NCBI GenBank assembly: GCA_963578625.1
Contig: CAUZEO010000183.1
Coordinates: forward strand, 1-10,350
Source of the DNA: CAUZEO01 sp963578625
GTDB taxonomy: Bacteria > Verrucomicrobiota > Kiritimatiellia > SLOV01
DNA: 10,350 nucleotides
Direction: 5' to 3'
Part shown: positions 6,709-10,350 of the stretch, piece by piece
How the letters are laid out: every line of letters starts with the position of its first letter
Position numbering within the stretch: position 1 is the stretch's first letter
Notes under the pieces: generated by a model
Database searches by the model: none
Seen by the model: only the letters and a program-made list of their open reading frames with translations
Told to the model about the DNA's origin: nothing
Position numbers and translations under genes: made by a program

Positions 6709-8595
6709 ATGCTGCCAATCAACGCAAAACTCAGGAATAGCGCGCGCGCCCTCATCGCGGCGCTCATCGCCTTCAGCCTGCCGGCGCCGGGTCGAACCGC
6801 TCCGATCGCCGTTCCCGGTCCCGTCCGAATCGCGTTCTCACCACGCGGCGACGCGCAGGAAGTGATTCTCCGAGAGCTCCGCAGGGCGAAGGAACGGGTA
6901 GACCTCGCGATGTTCTACTTGTCGGACGATACACTGATTGACGCGCTTTGCTATCTCGCAGCAAGAAAAAGGGTAAGGATACGGGTGTTCGTGGATGAGG
7001 AGATGGCGAGGGCTTCGCACCGCCCGAATCTGGATCGCCTGGCCCGCCATGGCGCCGAAGTGTACGTGGAGGCGCTACCGCGCAAAGGGAAACTTCACCT
7101 CAAAACACTGGTGGTCGACGGCAAAACCGTGGTGACCGGATCCGCTAATTGGACGATGTCGGCGTTCAAGAAGAATTGCGAAGACACGGTGGTATTCGAG
7201 TCAACGCAGCTGGCGGAACGGTACCTGGGTAAATTCGAGGAACTAAAGTCTTTCGCTGCCTTGCACGAGCCGAAGACGGGTGAAGTCGACGACGACCCGA
7301 AGTCATTCCCCCAGGCCGATTCCGCCGCGCGAAACAGAAAGGACGAGCGTCCGGTAGCGCCGAGGGTGCAGACGTTTCGCGACGTGCGCAGCCTGGAGTC
7401 TTTTATCACACCGGGCCGGGAAGGCGTGGAACGGTTGCTACAACGCGCCGGCGAAGCGCAACAGGGCGTAGATGTCGGCATCTATTACTTGAGTGACCGG
7501 GCGGTGGTGGACCGGCTGGAAGAGATTGCGCGGAAGAAGCGGGTACAGGTACGGGTACTGGCCGACGACACGATGCTGGCCGGCAAGCGGCTCAACACGC
7601 TGCAGCGGTTGCATGAAGCGGGGGCTGCCGTTTATTACATGGACGAGGACCGGGCCAGCCTGCACCTCAAGAATGCCGTGATCGATGGGCGGTTTGTCGT
7701 GACCGGATCGCACAACTGGACGCCGAGCGCGGCCGAACGGAACGTGGAAGATCTGCTCGTCATTGAATCGCGGGATGCGGCGAACCATTACACAAAGTAC
7801 CTCGATTATCTCATCGAGAAGCATGCAAAGCCGTATGCGGACATCGGCCTCGATGCCGTCACCGATACCGCGGATGCCGGGAAGGCTCCCCGCTTTACCG
7901 GCGCGTCCGGACCCAGGGGCAAGAATAGTTCACTTCCGAAAACCGGTCCCCGGCGGTCATTCGATGACATGTTTCAGGCCAATTCCCTGGCTTCTCTCGA
8001 ACTGCAGGGGCATGTGCGCTACATTTCCGACGGGGAGTATCTACCGTTGCTCAGGCGCTTGGTGAAGGCCGCTAACCAGTCAATCATGATTTCCATGTAT
8101 CACCTCGCGCCGGGATCGCGTACGCCGGAAATCGACGGCCTGCTGGATCTGCTGGCAGACGCGGCGAAGCGCGGAGTGTACGTGTACGTCGTGTTGAATT
8201 CTCCCGAAAACATGAGTGACAGCCAGCATGCCGCCCACTCGGGCGCGGCGGAATTCCTGCGCGACCGAGGCGTGGACGCCCGCCTCGGCGTTCCCGGCGT
8301 GAACCTTCACGAAAAACTTGTCGTGGTCGATCTGAGCAAAATCCTGCTCGGTTCGCACAACTGGTCCGAAGGCGCGCTGAACGGCGAGGGTGTCTACGAG
8401 TCGAGTGCATTCATCGTGCTGCAACGGCAGGAGCCGCGTTTCGCAAACTACATCATGCAGCATCCCGCCGTCCGTGACATGACCACCCGGGACGCCTGGG
8501 AGAACGAACTTTCTCTACTTCGTCACCTCGGCGGGATGGCGCCGGATGAGCGCCGGAAGTACATCCAATCCATTTCCCGGGGGGTATCGCCATGA
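6709..8595 (+). CDS. Exported phospholipase D / nuclease superfamily protein with three HKD modules
   Basis: 628 residues with a signal peptide to about residue 31 (basic start, hydrophobic ALIAALIAFSLPAPG, cleavage near GRTA-P). Three successive PLD-like modules follow: ~40-165, ~225-355 and ~425-585. Each carries an intact HxKxxxxD plus GSxNW motif: H130/K132/D137 with GSANWT; H319/K321/D326 with GSHNWT; H534/K536/D541 with GSHNWS. Compact modules with GSxNW are closest to the Nuc/PLD6 nuclease-type branch, but phospholipase or transphosphatidylase activity is not excluded. Modules 1 and 2 align along their whole length (VDLAMFYLSD versus VDVGIYYLSD; ARKRVRIRV versus ARKKRVQVRV), showing internal duplication; module 3 is more distant. 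Charged linkers (~170-225 and ~360-420) separate them. PLD catalysis uses two HKD motifs per site, so three is an odd count. The gene overlaps the next PLD gene by ATGA, implying translational coupling. The location is inferred to be periplasmic or extracellular. Confidence 0.88.
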   Translation: MLPINAKLRNSARALIAALIAFSLPAPGRTAPIAVPGPVRIAFSPRGDAQEVILRELRRAKERVDLAMFYLSDDTLIDALCYLAARKRVRIRVFVDEEMARASHRPNLDRLARHGAEVYVEALPRKGKLHLKTLVVDGKTVVTGSANWTMSAFKKNCEDTVVFESTQLAERYLGKFEELKSFAALHEPKTGEVDDDPKSFPQADSAARNRKDERPVAPRVQTFRDVRSLESFITPGREGVERLLQRAGEAQQGVDVGIYYLSDRAVVDRLEEIARKKRVQVRVLADDTMLAGKRLNTLQRLHEAGAAVYYMDEDRASLHLKNAVIDGRFVVTGSHNWTPSAAERNVEDLLVIESRDAANHYTKYLDYLIEKHAKPYADIGLDAVTDTADAGKAPRFTGASGPRGKNSSLPKTGPRRSFDDMFQANSLASLELQGHVRYISDGEYLPLLRRLVKAANQSIMISMYHLAPGSRTPEIDGLLDLLADAAKRGVYVYVVLNSPENMSDSQHAAHSGAAEFLRDRGVDARLGVPGVNLHEKLVVVDLSKILLGSHNWSEGALNGEGVYESSAFIVLQRQEPRFANYIMQHPAVRDMTTRDAWENELSLLRHLGGMAPDERRKYIQSISRGVSP

Positions 8596-9359
8596 TCCGG
8601 AAAAGTTTCTGGGCGATCTTTCTCGCGTCCCTTATTTGCTCGATAGCCGCCGGCAATCCGCCCGATCAGATTTATTACCGCGATGGGGCCATCGAGAGCG
8701 GCCGGATACTTGACGAGCACAAGGGCGTCTACACGTTTCAATCCGGACAGGGTGGCAGAACGGCGCCGGTGCCCAAGGAGAAAATAAGGTTTGTGTTGTA
8801 TGGAAACGGCAGCGCTTCCAAGGACCGTCTCGGCCTGGAGGCGTTGCGGCGGGACTTCCCGGAATCCCAGCTGCAATCCGTTCGTTTCCTTTCCGCTGAG
8901 GCATTCGGCGAGGGGGTACTGCGAGCAGTGCGTTCAGCGAAAAAGACAATCTACATGACAACCTACAGCCTCAGCGGCGCCCAAAGCGGACGGATTGGGG
9001 AACTTTTCGATGCGTTGGGCGAGCGCGCGAGCGCGGGTGTGAAGGTGTACATCATTTCTTCCGCAGGCGCGGGAACGCATGCGGGAGTGCGCACCCGCGC
9101 GCTGAACTCCGCGGAGAAACTCGCCGCCACTGGAGTCCGGGTTCGGTTCATCACCAGCAGTAAGGTGCAACACAAGAAGCTGGTGATTGTCGACTCGGCA
9201 ACCGTATTCCTGGGAAGTTCAAACCTGACCCTGTCGGGCGTCTCGAAAAATATTGAAATCAACGTATCGGTTACCGCGCCGGAATTCGCGAGCCGGGCGG
9301 TCGCGGATTTCCGCAGCCTGCTTCGCCGAGCCAAAGCGCCTGACAAGATTTCGTTTTAG
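8592..9359 (+). CDS. Exported single-HKD phospholipase D-like protein with N-terminal SH3-like module
   Basis: 255 residues, starting inside the stop of the previous gene (ATGA, 8592-8595) with a G-rich site (GGGGGT) just upstream. Residues 1-21 are a signal peptide ending near IAAG. A cysteine lies in SLIC, but the residue before it is Ile, so a lipobox is unlikely. Residues ~25-75 form a small SH3-like module (IYYRDGAIESGRILDE... VPKEKIRFVLYG), a type common in PVC exported proteins. Residues ~95-250 are one PLD module with H194/K196/D201 and GSSNLT, where the tryptophan of the neighbour's GSxNW is replaced by Leu. A single HKD motif normally requires dimerisation, as in Nuc, or pairing with another HKD chain. 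The coupled three-HKD gene is an obvious candidate partner; this pairing is inference. Substrate is unknown: nucleic acid or phospholipid. Confidence 0.85.
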   Translation: MIRKSFWAIFLASLICSIAAGNPPDQIYYRDGAIESGRILDEHKGVYTFQSGQGGRTAPVPKEKIRFVLYGNGSASKDRLGLEALRRDFPESQLQSVRFLSAEAFGEGVLRAVRSAKKTIYMTTYSLSGAQSGRIGELFDALGERASAGVKVYIISSAGAGTHAGVRTRALNSAEKLAATGVRVRFITSSKVQHKKLVIVDSATVFLGSSNLTLSGVSKNIEINVSVTAPEFASRAVADFRSLLRRAKAPDKISF

Positions 9360-9376
9360 AGGTACCACGTATCGTC

Positions 9377-10000
9377 ATGAATTCTTCTAACCATAAATCG
9401 CGGATTCAACGGCTGGGAATTTTTTGCGGCTCCGCCGAGGGAACCAACCCGGCGTTCGGGGCGGCGGCGGCGGCGCTGGGCGCATTGCTGTCGGAGTCAG
9501 GAATCGGTCTTGTGTATGGCGGGGCACGCGTCGGCATCATGGGCATTGTGGCGGATGCGGTCATGTCTTCCGGCGGCGAGGTGATCGGCGTTCTGCCGCG
9601 CGGACTGGAAAAACGGGAGATCGCCCATGAGGGGCTGACCGAGCTGCATGTTGTCGACAGCATGCACGAACGCAAGGCACTAATGTCCGATTTATCCGAT
9701 GCCTTTGTGGCCCTTCCCGGTGGCGTGGGCACGCTGGAGGAGTTTTTTGAGGCGTGGACGTGGGGATTGCTGGGGATCCATCAAAAGCCCTGCGGTATTC
9801 TAAACGTGGACGGGTTTTATGACCGCCTTCTGGAGTTGATGGATCATATCGTGGAACAGGGGTTCTTGAAGACCCGGTACCGCGAGATGGTGGTGGTGGA
9901 AGAGGACCCTGGGCGCATGCTGAGTGCGCTGAACGCCTACTTGCCTCCGCAACACAAATGGGACGGCGACCCGGGAAAGGACCTGCAGGGCGGCACCTAA
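9377..10000 (+). CDS. LOG-family protein (TIGR00730-type nucleoside 5'-monophosphate phosphoribohydrolase)
   Basis: 207 residues, full length for the family. LOG proteins cleave the N-glycosidic bond of N6-modified or plain AMP-type nucleotides, releasing base and ribose 5-phosphate; in plants this activates cytokinins. They were formerly mislabelled lysine decarboxylases. Visible motifs are the Rossmann-like start RLGIFCGSAEG, YGGARVGIMG, GGEVIGVLPRGLEKREIAHE, SMHERKALM and the signature PGGVGTLEEFFEAWTW, with the catalytic Arg and Glu of this block present. It begins 17 bp after the PLD pair on the same strand and may be read through from it, with GAGG at 9359-9362 about 14 bases upstream of the ATG. 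The protein is cytoplasmic (no signal peptide). Whether it has a functional tie to the PLD proteins is not shown. Bacterial members may serve nucleotide salvage rather than hormone synthesis. Confidence 0.92.
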   Translation: MNSSNHKSRIQRLGIFCGSAEGTNPAFGAAAAALGALLSESGIGLVYGGARVGIMGIVADAVMSSGGEVIGVLPRGLEKREIAHEGLTELHVVDSMHERKALMSDLSDAFVALPGGVGTLEEFFEAWTWGLLGIHQKPCGILNVDGFYDRLLELMDHIVEQGFLKTRYREMVVVEEDPGRMLSALNAYLPPQHKWDGDPGKDLQGGT

Positions 10001-10033
10001 CCCGCCTGCCCGACCACGTCCAGGCCTTGGAAC

Positions 10034-10055
10034 GGAGTCCCACGCTTTGGACTCC
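10034..10055. terminator. Possible bidirectional stem-loop between convergent genes
   Basis: GGAGTCC at 10034-10040 pairs perfectly with GGACTCC at 10049-10055 around an 8-base loop. It sits in the 92-base gap between the plus-strand LOG gene and the minus-strand DUF3127 gene, where a shared terminator is expected. No U-tract follows on either strand, so a classical intrinsic terminator is doubtful. Confidence 0.35.
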
Positions 10056-10092
10056 CTCCACACAGTCCATCCTCATGAAGGAAGTGGAGAGG

Positions 10093-10350
10093 TCAGAAGG
10101 GAACGTCGTCCGGGTCCGCCGGCGCGTTGGCTTCGTCGGGCAGGGGCACTTCTTCGCTCGTGACTTCGCTCTTGGGTGCATCGCCGTTTCCGCCGGCGCC
10201 GCCCTCGATTTTCCAGGCAACGAGGTTCACATAGTACTTTTCGTTGTACTCGTTCCCTCTGAGGTCGAAACTGACAGTGACATCGTCACCGGCCGAGATG
10301 TTGTCCAGCATGGTAATGCGCTCTTTGACACATTCGAATTTGATATCCTG
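10093..10350 (-). CDS. DUF3127 family protein, C-terminal part (5' end outside window)
   Basis: The frame is open from the right edge (10350) to the TGA at 10093, giving 85 visible residues. The Met at 10311 is internal because the family match continues before it (IKFECVKERITMLDN). The core DVTVSFDLRGNEYNEKYYVN followed by LVAWKIE matches DUF3127, a small single-domain family found in Bacteroidota and PVC bacteria. Only the first strands (~35-40 residues) should be missing. After the core comes a Gly/Glu/Pro-rich acidic tail ending PADPDDVPF. This resembles the acidic-Pro-Phe tip with which bacterial single-stranded DNA-binding proteins recruit partners (E. coli SSB ends DDDIPF). An OB-like, DNA-linked role is an inference from that tail; family function is otherwise uncharacterised as far as I know. 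Confidence 0.8.
   Translation of the reverse strand, partial: QDIKFECVKERITMLDNISAGDDVTVSFDLRGNEYNEKYYVNLVAWKIEGGAGGNGDAPKSEVTSEEVPLPDEANAPADPDDVPF

Noticed and set aside
6709..9359. PLD genes as cardiolipin synthase
   Set aside because: Bacterial cardiolipin synthases have two HKD motifs and N-terminal membrane helices or a cytoplasmic form; these proteins have cleavable signal peptides, short modules and a 3+1 motif count.

Overview
The window looks like the chromosome of a free-living Gram-negative-type bacterium of the PVC group, probably Verrucomicrobiota or Kiritimatiellota. This is inferred from gene style, not from a marker gene. The signs are a large secreted protein with a PA14 end followed by a thrombospondin-3-like Asp-rich repeat and a short C-terminal beta domain, several exported proteins with small SH3-like 'KDG...' modules, an FGE-sulfatase-fold protein with a repeat-rich N-terminus, and a DUF3127 protein. 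The sequence is GC-rich by eye. I see no rRNA, tRNA, CRISPR array, insertion sequence or phage gene.

Layout. 2-535 (+): C-terminal end of a PA14/TSP3 surface protein. 590-905 (-): a frameshifted, truncated remnant of an ATP-grasp ligase. 906-1104: non-coding leader of the next gene. 1105-2106 (+): exported SurA/PrsA-like parvulin. It converges on, and shares stop-codon bases with, 2103-4097 (-), an exported FGE-fold protein. Upstream of that on the same strand is 4133-6664 (-), a glycogen/starch phosphorylase, 35 bp away and possibly cotranscribed. A 44-bp divergent gap separates it from a plus-strand run: 6709-8595 (three HKD phospholipase-D/nuclease modules), 8592-9359 (one HKD module, ATGA overlap) and 9377-10000 (LOG-family phosphoribohydrolase). 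The last gene, 10093-10350 (-), is a DUF3127 protein with an SSB-like acidic C-terminal tip, cut by the window end.

The most interesting unit is the translationally coupled pair of exported PLD-superfamily proteins, with three plus one HKD motifs. PLD active sites are normally built from two HKD motifs, so an odd number in one chain and a single one in its partner suggests homo- or hetero-assembly into two full sites. The first two modules of the large protein are clear internal duplicates. The partner carries an SH3-like N-terminal module before its HKD domain. Substrate (nucleic acid or phospholipid) cannot be decided from sequence. The rest is mainly housekeeping: storage-glucan breakdown, envelope protein folding, and nucleotide or cytokinin-type hydrolysis.
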